Source: a virus. Taken from it: a DNA stretch of 28,834 nucleotides. How positions within the stretch are numbered: the stretch's first letter is position 1; each line of letters opens with the position of its first letter. Positions 1 to 7,581 of this stretch are shown here, in pieces. The translations under genes and the position numbers were made by a program. The DNA is taken from positions 1-28,834 of the IMG/VR virus record IMGVR_UViG_3300017740_000052. One strand, 5' to 3'. The notes beneath the pieces are model-generated. The model saw nothing but the letters and a program-made list of their open reading frames with translations. It was not told the origin of the DNA and ran no database searches.

Positions 1-123
1 AAAACAAGTTGTGGATTGATGCAGGGGCAGACAACTTATACCCACATTACCTAGAAGAACTGTATGCTAGTTCAAGTATGCACGGTGCAATAATCAAGGG
101 CGTAAGCGAAATGATTTATGGTG
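1..123. repeat. Terminal direct repeat, copy 1 (same as 28712-28834)
   Basis: Bases 1-123 are identical to bases 28712-28834, the last 123 bases of the window. The portal reading frame continues in register across the join. This means the sequence is circular, or a circularly permuted or terminally redundant linear genome assembled as a circle, with a unit of 28,711 bp. A repeat this short that ends in the middle of a gene is more likely an assembler overlap than a true physical terminal repeat. Confidence 0.95.
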
Positions 124-1319
124 AAGGCTTAAATGCAATTTCCAAAGATCAACACGTTGAGCAATGGTTAAAAGTAAATTCTATTTTTGGTGATGGCACT
201 TGTTTAAAAAAAGCAGCCTTTGACTTAAAGCTATACGGTCAATGCTACTTAAATATTATTTGGTCGCAAGACAGAACTACAGTAAGTCGGGTGTATCATT
301 TGCCTGCTGCAACTATGCGATGCGGTATAGCTGATGATGAAGATAAAGTTCCGTTGTTTTATCACAAGAAAGATTGGTCAAAGCAACAAGAAGAGCCGTT
401 AGTCATTCCTGCGTATGATACAAAGGATCGAGCCGCAGCATCACAATGTTTGCATATTAAAATGTATTCTCCTTTGTCATTTTACTATGGGGCTGCTGAT
501 TACGAGTCAGGGACAGCATACGCACAGATAGAGGCAGACTTAGCCGCTTACCATCTCAGTTCGATAAACCAAGGCTTTTTTCCTTCGACTATCATGAACT
601 TCAATTCAGGCGTACCGACAGAAGAAGAACGTGCTGAACTTGAGCGATTGGTTTACAATAAGTTTGGAGGGGCAACCAACGCAGGTAAAATCTTGATGAC
701 GTTTAACGACTCGCAAGACACAGCACCTACAATCGAAAGTTTTAATTTATCTGATGCACATCAGGTATTTGATTACCTAAGCACAGAGTGCAGTAAAAAA
801 GTATTGTCAGCGCATAGAGTTACAAGCCCATTGTTGTTTGGCTTGCGTGATACAGGCGGTGGATTTGGAAACAATGCCGACGAGATGAAAGAATCGTATG
901 ACTTGTTTTACAATACGGTTGTACTTCCTTTCCAACGTCTATTGCTTGATGGTTTAAGACCTGTCTTTGCAGCAAGTAACATTACCCTTGATTTGTATTT
1001 TACTCCTATGAAGCCTGCATCGTTTGTAGAGGTAGACAATTTGTTTGACCCTGTACGAGCAGGAGACACATCAGATAAAGATGCTAGTTACAACGGAGCG
1101 CAGATTTCAAGTGCTGTTGATGTGTTAGTCAAGGTGCAAGAAGGACTAATTACTACCGATCAAGCTAAAGTGTTCTTGGTGCAGATGCTGCAATTTACAC
1201 CTGAAGTAGCAGATGCTTTGTTTGTGGAAGGCGTAGACGCAATTACCAAAGTACAAGAAGAAGAAGTTCAGGAAGAAGCGATTGCAGAAACGCAATTAAA
1301 AAAAAAGACAGCCCACTAA
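1..1319 (+). CDS. Phage portal protein (3' part; gene starts at 28645)
   Basis: This is the portal, the dodecameric ring at the capsid vertex through which DNA is packaged and which anchors the tail. The window cuts the gene. Its start is the ATG at 28645, and joining the two parts gives 461 residues, a normal portal length. The TTG at position 9 is not the start. The segment around bases 820-950 (RVTSPLLFGLRDTGGGFGNN, then a helix with LPFQRLLLDGLRPVF) resembles portal proteins of flavobacterial phages. The C-terminal tail is rich in Glu and Lys. It follows a 120-residue protein with an ATGA overlap and is followed after 8 bases by the next head gene. The family call rests on sequence feel and gene context, without a profile search. 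Confidence 0.85.
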   Translation, partial: NKLWIDAGADNLYPHYLEELYASSSMHGAIIKGVSEMIYGEGLNAISKDQHVEQWLKVNSIFGDGTCLKKAAFDLKLYGQCYLNIIWSQDRTTVSRVYHLPAATMRCGIADDEDKVPLFYHKKDWSKQQEEPLVIPAYDTKDRAAASQCLHIKMYSPLSFYYGAADYESGTAYAQIEADLAAYHLSSINQGFFPSTIMNFNSGVPTEEERAELERLVYNKFGGATNAGKILMTFNDSQDTAPTIESFNLSDAHQVFDYLSTECSKKVLSAHRVTSPLLFGLRDTGGGFGNNADEMKESYDLFYNTVVLPFQRLLLDGLRPVFAASNITLDLYFTPMKPASFVEVDNLFDPVRAGDTSDKDASYNGAQISSAVDVLVKVQEGLITTDQAKVFLVQMLQFTPEVADALFVEGVDAITKVQEEEVQEEAIAETQLKKKTAH

Positions 1320-1327
1320 AGGAAAGG

Positions 1328-1909
1328 ATGCGTTTACTCGATGCTCGTGTTAGTGAGGACTACTACCACGTAAAGTCAGAGCCAGTCGGAGATGACGGCA
1401 TCGACGCTTTACTGCACAGGAAAAAACACAAGTTTTACGAAGAGTATGCAAACGTAGATGACGTTTCAGACTATGGAGATAAAATAGCCAGTAGGGATGG
1501 CTACCTTTTTGCTGTTCGTTATCGCTATGAAGAGACAGCTACTACGCCTGCACAAAGCAATAATAGCAGGGACTTTTGCGTCGATATGATGGAACTATCC
1601 GATGATGGTGTCATCTATCGTTACGAAGACATCGAAGCAATGTATGGAGAAAACGTAGAGTTTTTCCATAAGCCGTCTATGCCTTATGACATCTTTGAAT
1701 TTAAAGGCGGAATTTATTGTAGGCACGGTTGGCAAAGAGAAATCTTTATTTACGCTCCTGACGGTGAGCCAAAGGAAATGGAGATGATAGAAATTGAAGG
1801 AAATTGGGATGATGTAATGCGTAAAGTTGGAAACAATCCTGACGTAGTACAGAAGGGAGAAGAGTACATAGCACCAATTGATATGCCTAATAGAGGCGCA
1901 TACAACTAA
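1328..1909 (+). CDS. Minor head-like protein with SR-FC / GG-CRH-W motif
   Basis: A 193-residue protein lies directly downstream of the portal, preceded by a purine-rich stretch (aaaggaaagg) that is one of the few Shine-Dalgarno-like sites here. It contains the ordered motif SRDFCVDMM (about residues 80-88), YRYEDIEAM, then FEFKGGIYCRHGWQ (about 123-136). Conserved Cys, His and Trp in a GG-x-x-CxHxW arrangement recur in C-terminal domains of phage minor head and morphogenesis proteins. The position between portal and connector fits a minor capsid protein, but the N-terminal helical domain usual in SPP1 gp7-type proteins is missing. The role is inferred and the exact family is uncertain. Confidence 0.5.
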   Translation: MRLLDARVSEDYYHVKSEPVGDDGIDALLHRKKHKFYEEYANVDDVSDYGDKIASRDGYLFAVRYRYEETATTPAQSNNSRDFCVDMMELSDDGVIYRYEDIEAMYGENVEFFHKPSMPYDIFEFKGGIYCRHGWQREIFIYAPDGEPKEMEMIEIEGNWDDVMRKVGNNPDVVQKGEEYIAPIDMPNRGAYN

Positions 1910-1914
1910 ACGAC

Positions 1915-2499
1915 ATGGCCACTACACTATACATTAGTTCAAGCAAGTTAAAGCGCGACACGGCTTTAGGAAGCACTGTTGATGACAACCTATTGCAACC
2001 TTACATTAAGATTGCGCAGGATCGGTGGATTTTGCCTGCTTTGGGCACAGAGTTAGAAAATAAAATTAGCGCATTGATTGACGCTGATACAGTAGGAGAA
2101 GAAGGTAACGAAGCCTACGCAACTCTTTTAAACGACTACATACAACCCTGCTTAGTGCAGCTTGCATTTACAGAAGTTGCCTATGTAGTTCGTATGAAGT
2201 TTGCTAATAACAGCGTAGTAGTAAACGGATCAGAACAAGGTTCTGCTGCAAGCCTGACAGATATTAAAGTTGTAGTCGAGCAGTCAAATGAAATTGGTAT
2301 GTTTTACCGTCAGCGTATGATTACGTACTTGCAGTTTAACAGCGGTTCATTCCCTGAATACACATCAAACACTGGTGCTGATCTTTCACCTTCTCAACGT
2401 AATTATTTTGGAGGACTTAACGTATACCCACGCATTCCCACTGACAATCAAGTCAAGTCAATTGCAACAGCTTTGGGCATTAGATATTACAACTCGTAA
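1915..2499 (+). CDS. Head-tail connector-like protein (DUF6712-like)
   Basis: A 194-residue protein with helical N-terminal sequence: SSSKLKRDTALGSTVDDNLL, then YIKIAQDRWILPALGTELE. This pattern of two helices with the phrase LQPYIKIAQDRWILPALG is typical of proteins placed after the portal in phages of Bacteroidota, grouped as DUF6712 and thought to act like the gp6/gp15 adaptors that bridge portal and tail. It starts 5 bases after the minor head-like gene and is followed by the fibre gene. The family name is from memory of the motif. The connector role is inferred from context. Confidence 0.6.
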   Translation: MATTLYISSSKLKRDTALGSTVDDNLLQPYIKIAQDRWILPALGTELENKISALIDADTVGEEGNEAYATLLNDYIQPCLVQLAFTEVAYVVRMKFANNSVVVNGSEQGSAASLTDIKVVVEQSNEIGMFYRQRMITYLQFNSGSFPEYTSNTGADLSPSQRNYFGGLNVYPRIPTDNQVKSIATALGIRYYNS

Positions 2500-2528
2500 T
2501 CATTGGAAATTAGAAAAGTATTTAAACG

Positions 2529-4253
2529 ATGTCGACGAAAGTAACAGATTTAACAGCGTTAGCGACAACTGATGATGCAGACGTACTACATATTATAGAT
2601 GTAGGCGATGAAACTGGTGGCGCAGCAGGTACAAGTAAAAAGATTACAGTAAGCAACTTGTTAGCCAGTGCAGGATCAGTCGATTCTGTCAATGGTCAAA
2701 CAGGTACAGTAGTTCTTGATGTTGATGATTTAGATGATGTTGACGCATCAAACCCTTCTAACAACGATGTTCTAAAATGGACGGCAGGCGTAACAAATAA
2801 ATGGCAGCCTGTTGATTGGCTTAGTGTGTTGTACACAGAGTTTAAGCTAGGAGGCAGTACGAGTATAGGCAATGGTGGGCTGACTAATTCCAATCTCAAT
2901 TTAACATCAACACAGGCAAAGCTAAAGTCAGGAATTACAGGTATTGAGATTACCGAAACAAGTCCTGGAGATATTGACCTGATTGTAGCAACAGATGCTA
3001 CGGGTAGCACAGCGTACACAGCACTAAACATTGACGGGTCTACAACGGCAAACGAGGCTGATATAAACGTGCATGGTAAGTTTTACATTCACGATGTCGC
3101 TAACACGACTAAGGCGTATATCCGTTTAAACAGCGCAGGCAATGTAAACCTAAGCCTACCTACAAGTTCAGGAACACTTGCGCTCACATCAGCAATACCA
3201 TCTGTACCTGTAGATTCTGTAAACGGTCAAACGGGAGTAGTTGTTTTAGATACTGATGATATTGCAGAAGGCACTACCAATGAATACTTTACAGATGCAC
3301 GGGTTGCAGCCAATAGCGCAGTTGCAGCTAATACGGCAAAGGTGGGCATCACAACCCAACAAGCATCAGACATTACAGCTAACAATGCGAAGATTGCAAC
3401 AGTCGCAGATGATACATCACCGCAGTTAGGAGGCAATCTCGACGTTCAAGCCCGACAAATAGACACGTCCACAACTAACGGAAACATTATTGTTGCACCT
3501 AACGGCACAGGTGTTTTCGAAGTTAAGGGTGATACGAACGATGGAGCGATTCAACTAAACTGCAATCAAAACTCACATGGTGTAAAGATTCAATCTCCTC
3601 CACATAGCGCAGCCGCAAGCTATACCCTAGTGCTTCCTGATGACACAGGAACGAATGGACAGGTTATGACTACTGATGGATCAGGCAACTTGTCTTTTAC
3701 AACGGTAAGCGGTGGGGGAGGAGGAGTTACAGCAGTTACAGGTACAGCACCGATTGTTAGTAGTGGAGGCAACACGCCTGCCATTAGCATAAACACAGCA
3801 ACTACTTCTGTAAAAGGGGCTATGTCAGCACCCGATAAAATTATCCTGAATACAATTGCAGGGGCTTTTGTTTCCGATGATGCAGGCGGTGTAAAGAATG
3901 TAGCCTTCGAATCTACGGGTGGTATTTCTGCAAGCGCAGGCGTTATAGTTAGTATGCTGCAAGACACAACAGCAGACAACACAAACGCAAATAGCAAAGA
4001 TTTTTTAGGTGTAGTAACAAGCACTTCTGATACTTGCGTTATTAATGGATTAGTTGAGATAACAGGGCAAATCCCTAACGGTGCTACAGCAGGCAGACCA
4101 TTATGGCTTGGAACTTCAGGCACGTTTATTTCGGCAGCACCAACAGCTACGAACGCTTATGCAAGAGTTGTTGGGCATTATGTAGGTCCAATATCACAGG
4201 GTACGTATGGTGTTTTTTTTAACCCTAGTAATGACTGGATTCAAATTAGTTAA
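2529..4253 (+). CDS. Tail fibre / receptor-binding structural protein
   Basis: This 574-residue protein is rich in Ser, Thr, Gly, Asn and Val, with few charged helices, as expected for a beta-structured trimeric fibre. The phrase VDSVNGQTGTVVLD (residues 51-64) is repeated almost exactly at 228-241 (VDSVNGQTGVVVLD). It is followed by EGTTNEYFTDARV and by DTSPQLGGNLDVQARQI, both common in fibres of marine phages. A Gly-rich linker (about residues 397-401) separates this shaft from a C-terminal domain of about 170 residues that could be the receptor-binding head. It sits after the connector and before an RCC1-like protein. Fibre identity is well supported, but the host receptor cannot be told. 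Confidence 0.75.
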   Translation: MSTKVTDLTALATTDDADVLHIIDVGDETGGAAGTSKKITVSNLLASAGSVDSVNGQTGTVVLDVDDLDDVDASNPSNNDVLKWTAGVTNKWQPVDWLSVLYTEFKLGGSTSIGNGGLTNSNLNLTSTQAKLKSGITGIEITETSPGDIDLIVATDATGSTAYTALNIDGSTTANEADINVHGKFYIHDVANTTKAYIRLNSAGNVNLSLPTSSGTLALTSAIPSVPVDSVNGQTGVVVLDTDDIAEGTTNEYFTDARVAANSAVAANTAKVGITTQQASDITANNAKIATVADDTSPQLGGNLDVQARQIDTSTTNGNIIVAPNGTGVFEVKGDTNDGAIQLNCNQNSHGVKIQSPPHSAAASYTLVLPDDTGTNGQVMTTDGSGNLSFTTVSGGGGGVTAVTGTAPIVSSGGNTPAISINTATTSVKGAMSAPDKIILNTIAGAFVSDDAGGVKNVAFESTGGISASAGVIVSMLQDTTADNTNANSKDFLGVVTSTSDTCVINGLVEITGQIPNGATAGRPLWLGTSGTFISAAPTATNAYARVVGHYVGPISQGTYGVFFNPSNDWIQIS

Positions 4254-4255
4254 TC

Positions 4256-5455
4256 ATGGCAGAAATTTCAGGAGTACCCACCACAGATATTGACAGCGTA
4301 GACGGGTTTTTTACTACGCAAGGAGGAAGCGGTATATCGCCATACAGTTTACCTGCATCGGGAGTTAATGGTTCGCTATTAATTGGAGGCGGTTCAATAC
4401 CTGCAAATCCTTTAGTTACACCAGACTTCAACATTGGTCCTTTGGCTTCAGTAAGTTTTGTAAAAATTATAAGTGGCGTAGCTAATACAGCCGATTCTAC
4501 TGCGTTTTTAGGACTTACTTCCAACGGTGAATTGTGGTATAATTTGCAACCGAATGTAATTTGGAAGAGTTGGGCAACGGCAGATGGCACATGGCGTAGA
4601 TATGGAACTGCTACAGATTATGATGATATATCCGTAGAACCTGATGGTGGATGTTTTGCAGCAATTCGAAGCGGTGTGTTATGGTTTGTAGGCTATGGTG
4701 CAAATGGGCAAAGAGGTGATGGATCTACAGCGTCGAGCAGCTCTTGGATTGTAGTAAACAATTCTTTGACTTGGGTTTCTGTTTCTTTAGGTATGCAAAA
4801 AATAGGCGCAGTAGATTCTAATGGTCATGCTTATTTTAGTGGTAGGCAGTACGATTATATGACAGGACAAGGTACTACGTCAGGAACTTTAACCACATTG
4901 ACGCGAGAACAGAATAGCCTTACAGGAGTAACGTATATATTCTGTGGACCTTACAGGACATCCTTAATTATAGCAAGTGGGAATCTGTATGTTACAGGCA
5001 GGAACTATAATTATAAAGGAGGAGGTCTAGTTGGCTCTGGAACTATTAACGGTCCAACATTGGGCGATAATAGCGGTGATTTCGTATCTATCCAATGCAA
5101 TTATTGGTGTTCTATGGCAATTACAACTACAGGAACTTTGAGGTTTGCAGGCTCTGCAAGTTACAAACCGCGTCCTGATGGTGGAGGCAATCAAAGCACA
5201 TCATCTAATGCATTTGATGTAATTGATGGAGGAGCAACAGGCTACACATATTTTTACCTTGGAGGTAAAAGTTCAGATGGACAATTTCCTGCTTTTGCTA
5301 TTAAAAGTGGGCAACTGAAAATGGGTGGTGGTTCTTATAGTTATGGAGTAAAAGTAGCGTTGGGTTTTGCCAGCAATAATAATTGGGTAGACGTTGGGTA
5401 TACAGGCGCAATATCTGCTGCTAGTAGTAAATATGTAAATGCCGCATCATGGTAG
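4256..5455 (+). CDS. RCC1-like beta-propeller virion protein (probable tail tip or fibre)
   Basis: This 399-residue protein begins 2 bases after the fibre gene. It shows a strand motif of the type G-x-L-W/Y-x-x-G repeated about every 50 residues: NGELWYN (90), SGVLWFVGYGANGQRGDG (139), NGHAYFSG (189), SGNLYVTGRN (241), TGTLRFAGS (292) and SGQLKMGGG (352). The second copy, with GANGQRGDG, is very close to an RCC1 repeat. Six or seven blades would make a propeller. The N-terminal 70 residues lack repeats and may attach it to the fibre. RCC1-like propellers are known in some phage structural proteins, but the binding partner is unknown. A role in adsorption is inferred from its place in the fibre cluster. 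Confidence 0.6.
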   Translation: MAEISGVPTTDIDSVDGFFTTQGGSGISPYSLPASGVNGSLLIGGGSIPANPLVTPDFNIGPLASVSFVKIISGVANTADSTAFLGLTSNGELWYNLQPNVIWKSWATADGTWRRYGTATDYDDISVEPDGGCFAAIRSGVLWFVGYGANGQRGDGSTASSSSWIVVNNSLTWVSVSLGMQKIGAVDSNGHAYFSGRQYDYMTGQGTTSGTLTTLTREQNSLTGVTYIFCGPYRTSLIIASGNLYVTGRNYNYKGGGLVGSGTINGPTLGDNSGDFVSIQCNYWCSMAITTTGTLRFAGSASYKPRPDGGGNQSTSSNAFDVIDGGATGYTYFYLGGKSSDGQFPAFAIKSGQLKMGGGSYSYGVKVALGFASNNNWVDVGYTGAISAASSKYVNAASW

Positions 5456-5700
5456 ACGAAACGTACAGAGTCATTGTTGACGAAAACACAAATTTTGAGC
5501 AAGGTTGGGTTGATCCTGCTACACCTAATATGCTCTATAATTATGATCAAACTTCGTTAGATGAATGCGAAGAAATTGATGGCGTGTATTATGCTACTTA
5601 TGCAACATGGATAGTAGAAACTGAAAGGATTATTGAAATGGCTACTGCTAACGGTATTGAATTTGTTACTATACCGATTGGTGAATACGGGAAATTATGA
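5449..5700 (+). CDS. Small unknown protein, fibre-cluster partner
   Basis: An 83-residue protein starting inside the end of the propeller gene (7-base overlap) and overlapping the next gene by ATGA. The N-terminal half (MVDETYRVIVDENTNFEQGWV) is acidic and contains Asn and Trp-Val residues of the sort seen in small proteins next to fibres. The C-terminal half is a predicted helix, ATWIVETERIIEMATANGIE. The coupling to the propeller gene suggests an accessory or chaperone for it, but no family is recognised. Confidence 0.6.
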   Translation: MVDETYRVIVDENTNFEQGWVDPATPNMLYNYDQTSLDECEEIDGVYYATYATWIVETERIIEMATANGIEFVTIPIGEYGKL

Positions 5701-5903
5701 ATTACGAATTGATTAGCGTAGCGGTGGGTGCAGTTGGTGGGATAATCGGAACTTATGTGAAGATGGAAAACGAATTGACCAAAGTAAAAAGTCGACTGCA
5801 TTCTTTAGAGAAGCAAGAAACACGTGTACAGCAAAGCCTTGATGTGTTGCTTGATGGAGTCAACGAGATTAAAATCTTACTAGCTAAAAAAGGAATTGAA
5901 TGA
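5697..5903 (+). CDS. Small membrane protein with coiled coil (lysis or holin-like)
   Basis: A 68-residue protein with one N-terminal hydrophobic segment (about residues 4-20, SVAVGAVGGIIGTYV) followed by a charged heptad-like helix, ENELTKVKSRLHSLEKQETR to about residue 60. This layout of membrane anchor plus coiled coil is common in proteins next to endolysins (XhlA-like, holin or spanin components). It overlaps its neighbours by ATGA on both sides, and the amidase lies two genes downstream. No lipobox or cysteine is present, so it is not an o-spanin. Assignment to lysis is from topology and place. Confidence 0.5.
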   Translation: MNYELISVAVGAVGGIIGTYVKMENELTKVKSRLHSLEKQETRVQQSLDVLLDGVNEIKILLAKKGIE

Positions 5904-6151
5904 AGCACAAACTGATGGCTTTAAAAGGTTTAGTTACTTGGACAAAAAAGTATAGTTACGGTTCACATTGGGTAGGTTATTTAAATATTGATCCTGACTT
6001 CACAGTAACGTTGGAACAGTATAACAATGAATGGAATCTAAAAATTGAAAAAGAATATGATGCCTATTACGTTGATTACCCAAGGACGAAACGTGATGCA
6101 GCGTATGCTATTGAAGAATGGATTGATAGAGGGATGCGAATGGAATACTAA
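5900..6151 (+). CDS. Small unknown protein between membrane protein and amidase
   Basis: An 83-residue protein rich in Tyr and Trp with alternating charged and aromatic residues (YGSHWVGYLNI, LEQYNNEWNLKIEKEYDAYY) and a C-terminal helix DAAYAIEEWIDRGMRMEY. It has no signal peptide or membrane segment. It overlaps the upstream gene by ATGA and precedes the amidase by 12 bases. The family is not recognised. It may belong to the lysis module only by position. Confidence 0.55.
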   Translation: MKHKLMALKGLVTWTKKYSYGSHWVGYLNIDPDFTVTLEQYNNEWNLKIEKEYDAYYVDYPRTKRDAAYAIEEWIDRGMRMEY

Positions 6152-6163
6152 AGGGCTAATTGA

Positions 6164-6577
6164 GTGAGAGAGATTAACCGAATCATTTTGCATTGCACAG
6201 CTACAGTTGAAGGCTTAGAATTGAAGGCATCAACTATTGATCTGTGGCACAAAAAAAGGGGATGGTCAGAAATCGGTTATCATTACGTCCTGTATGCAGA
6301 TGGCACAATAGCAACTGGTAGAGACATAAGAAAGAAAGGCGCACACGCAAAAGGTCATAACTATGATAGCGTTGGTGTAGCATACGTAGGTGGTATAGAT
6401 AAAAACAAAACACCTAAAGACACAATGACTATGCAGCAAGAAATGGCTTTCTTACATTTAGTAAATTCATTGCGTGTTGTTTTTGGCGATATGTCCGTTC
6501 ATGGACACAACGAGTTTTCAAGCAAAGCCTGCCCTAGCTTTGATGTGCAGGAGAAGTATAAATTTTTAAATAAATAA
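6164..6577 (+). CDS. Endolysin: N-acetylmuramoyl-L-alanine amidase (T7 lysozyme type, Amidase_2)
   Basis: This 137-residue enzyme cleaves the amide bond between N-acetylmuramic acid and L-alanine in peptidoglycan and is expected to cause lysis. The zinc ligands are His10 (IILHCTA), His115 (VHGHNEF) and Cys123 (KACPSFD), with Tyr39 (GYHYV) and Lys121 as catalytic residues. The spacings His10-Tyr39 (29), His115-Cys123 (8) and Lys121-Cys123 (2) equal those of T7 lysozyme. Length also fits a single catalytic domain without a cell-wall-binding domain, as usual for Gram-negative hosts. The start is GTG at 6164, because a stop lies immediately upstream in frame. There is no signal peptide, so a holin is needed for export. 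Confidence 0.92.
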   Translation: MREINRIILHCTATVEGLELKASTIDLWHKKRGWSEIGYHYVLYADGTIATGRDIRKKGAHAKGHNYDSVGVAYVGGIDKNKTPKDTMTMQQEMAFLHLVNSLRVVFGDMSVHGHNEFSSKACPSFDVQEKYKFLNK

Positions 6578-6579
6578 AC

Positions 6580-6744
6580 ATGGAATTTTTAACGATGTAC
6601 TGGAGTGAAATTTTAAATGTTGTGCTTGTTGCAGCAGGTACGCTAACAGCATTGACTGAAACAAAAAAAGACGATCGTATCGTCAATGTTCTTACACGAA
6701 TTTTGAATGCTGTTGTACTTGGAAAGAATCGAAGTAACAAGTAA
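6580..6744 (+). CDS. Holin-like small membrane protein
   Basis: A 54-residue protein that starts 2 bases after the amidase stop, after an A-rich stretch. It has one hydrophobic segment at about residues 10-26 (EILNVVLVAAGTLTALTE), then a charged TKKDDR turn and an amphipathic helix ending KNRSNK. Very small proteins with this pattern occur beside amidases in phages of Bacteroidota and are good holin candidates. The assignment is by topology and neighbourhood only. It is the last gene before the terminator. Confidence 0.55.
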   Translation: MEFLTMYWSEILNVVLVAAGTLTALTETKKDDRIVNVLTRILNAVVLGKNRSNK

Positions 6745-6766
6745 CTTGTAGACAACTTGAACCAAC

Positions 6767-6793
6767 CCGTGTTGCTCTCCTCGTGCAACATGG
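6767..6793 (+). other. Hairpin in the 3' untranslated region of the lysis operon
   Basis: An inverted repeat with arms CCGTGTTGC and GCAACATGG (one G-T pair) and a 9-base loop lies 16 bases upstream of the terminator stem. It has no T tract of its own. It could protect the transcript end or be part of a bipartite terminator. Confidence 0.4.
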
Positions 6794-6808
6794 TTCTTTG
6801 ACGCAAAG

Positions 6809-6837
6809 CCCCTGCCTAACGAGGTGGGGGTTTTTTT
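6809..6837 (+). terminator. Rho-independent terminator after the lysis genes
   Basis: An 8-pair stem (CCCCTGCC with GGTGGGGG, two G-T pairs) closes a 6-base loop TAACGA and is followed by seven Ts at 6831-6837. It ends the long structural-lysis transcript and separates it from the promoter 12 bases downstream. It is a clear intrinsic terminator by form. Confidence 0.9.
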
Positions 6838-6848
6838 GTGCTGTATTA

Positions 6849-6880
6849 TTTGCAGCATTGATTACTTTACACTATATTTG
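6849..6880 (+). promoter_or_regulatory. Bacteroidota-type promoter for the early genes
   Basis: TTTG at 6849-6852 and TATATTTG at 6873-6880 are 20 bp apart. This matches the Bacteroidota primary-sigma consensus TTTG (-33) and TAnnTTTG (-7). The predicted start is near 6887, giving a leader of about 23 bases to the ATG at 6910. It lies right after the terminator in one of the few true intergenic gaps, so it is the best candidate for the immediate early promoter and supports the host assignment. Confidence 0.8.
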
Positions 6881-6909
6881 CTGTAATTAAACGGATAAGT
6901 AAAAAGCAA

Positions 6910-7089
6910 ATGCTGTTAGATAAGAGGTTACAATTAGTTGATGGATGTGGTAAGAAAGTGTTTTTTCTGTACTCATTTGAATTTGACATAGAGATTATGA
7001 CAGATGAGTTTGGAGAAGTAATAGATTACAGTGGGTGCAGTCATAGTAAGATGGAGAAGTTGTACAACAAGCACATTAAAAAATCGTAA
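6910..7089 (+). CDS. First early gene, unknown 59-residue protein
   Basis: This is the first reading frame after the promoter, starting at ATG 6910 after the sequence aaaaagcaa. The 59-residue product has two Cys (DGCGKK and SGCSHS), aromatic beta-like sequence VFFLYSFEFDIEIM, and a basic C-terminal helix KMEKLYNKHIKKS. A first gene of an early operon is often a host-takeover or regulatory factor, but nothing here shows the function. Confidence 0.6.
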   Translation: MLLDKRLQLVDGCGKKVFFLYSFEFDIEIMTDEFGEVIDYSGCSHSKMEKLYNKHIKKS

Positions 7090-7092
7090 CGC

Positions 7093-7338
7093 ATGAAAAA
7101 TCGAATCAACATTTGGACAGAGCAACGTTGGGAAAAGCGAGCAATAGATGCTTGGGCTTTGCACGAGGATTTAAAGGAATCAGGGGATGATCCACAAATG
7201 GAATTGTGGGCTAGGGCTATTGTGACTAAATGCGAGCAAAAATTAGCTGAGTACAGCAGGCTACGAGAGCAACACACTAAGACAGTCGCAGATAATTTAA
7301 TCCTTGGAATAGATAGGATAGTAAAAAGTTTCAAGTAA
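7093..7338 (+). CDS. Unknown helical early protein
   Basis: An 81-residue, almost wholly helical, charged protein (EQRWEKRAIDAWALHEDLKE, then ATKCEQ-type helix to the end). It starts 3 bases after the first early gene and overlaps the next gene by TAATG. No signal peptide, membrane segment or known motif is seen. Confidence 0.6.
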   Translation: MKNRINIWTEQRWEKRAIDAWALHEDLKESGDDPQMELWARAIVTKCEQKLAEYSRLREQHTKTVADNLILGIDRIVKSFK

Positions 7339-7580
7339 TGGAAACAAAGTACATAGAAGTAAGTGATACGCATCACTTAGAGGTAGCATACAAGTATTAC
7401 CCACAAACATCTTCAAACGATTATGACGTACCGTCTGATCCTGAAGAGTACGAGATAGTAAGAATTGAATTAATTAGCGAGTCAGGCGTTCGCATGGATA
7501 TAACGAACGTAACAGAAGATTTGTTAGGTGTATTGCCGTGGGATAAAATCAACGAAGAAATTTCTAACCAACATAATTGA
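7338..7580 (+). CDS. Unknown acidic early protein
   Basis: An 80-residue acidic protein with a beta-rich N-terminal half (YIEVSDTHHLEVAYKYY) and a strand pair IVRIELISESGVRMDITNV. It is coupled by a TAATG overlap to the gene before and separated by one base from the SSB-like gene after. No family is recognised. It may be a small replication or host-modifying factor by position alone. Confidence 0.6.
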   Translation: METKYIEVSDTHHLEVAYKYYPQTSSNDYDVPSDPEEYEIVRIELISESGVRMDITNVTEDLLGVLPWDKINEEISNQHN

Positions 7581-7581
7581 T

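Noticed and set aside
9-11. TTG at base 9 as start of the portal
   Set aside because: The frame continues upstream through the circular join to ATG 28645, which has an ATGA overlap with the gene before.
2375-2572. 65-residue frame overlapping the connector and fibre genes
   Set aside because: It covers the end of one well-supported gene and the start of another in a different frame, and its product has no coherent pattern. It is a shadow frame.
3620-4123. Minus-strand frame of 167 codons opposite the fibre gene
   Set aside because: The product is a Pro/Val-rich sequence typical of the reverse of a Thr/Gly/Asn-rich gene. There is no promoter, and all other genes are on the + strand.
7528-7581. 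Upstream ATG for the SSB-like gene
   Set aside because: The extra 18 residues overlap the previous gene. ATG 7582 follows the previous stop by one base, as elsewhere in this operon.
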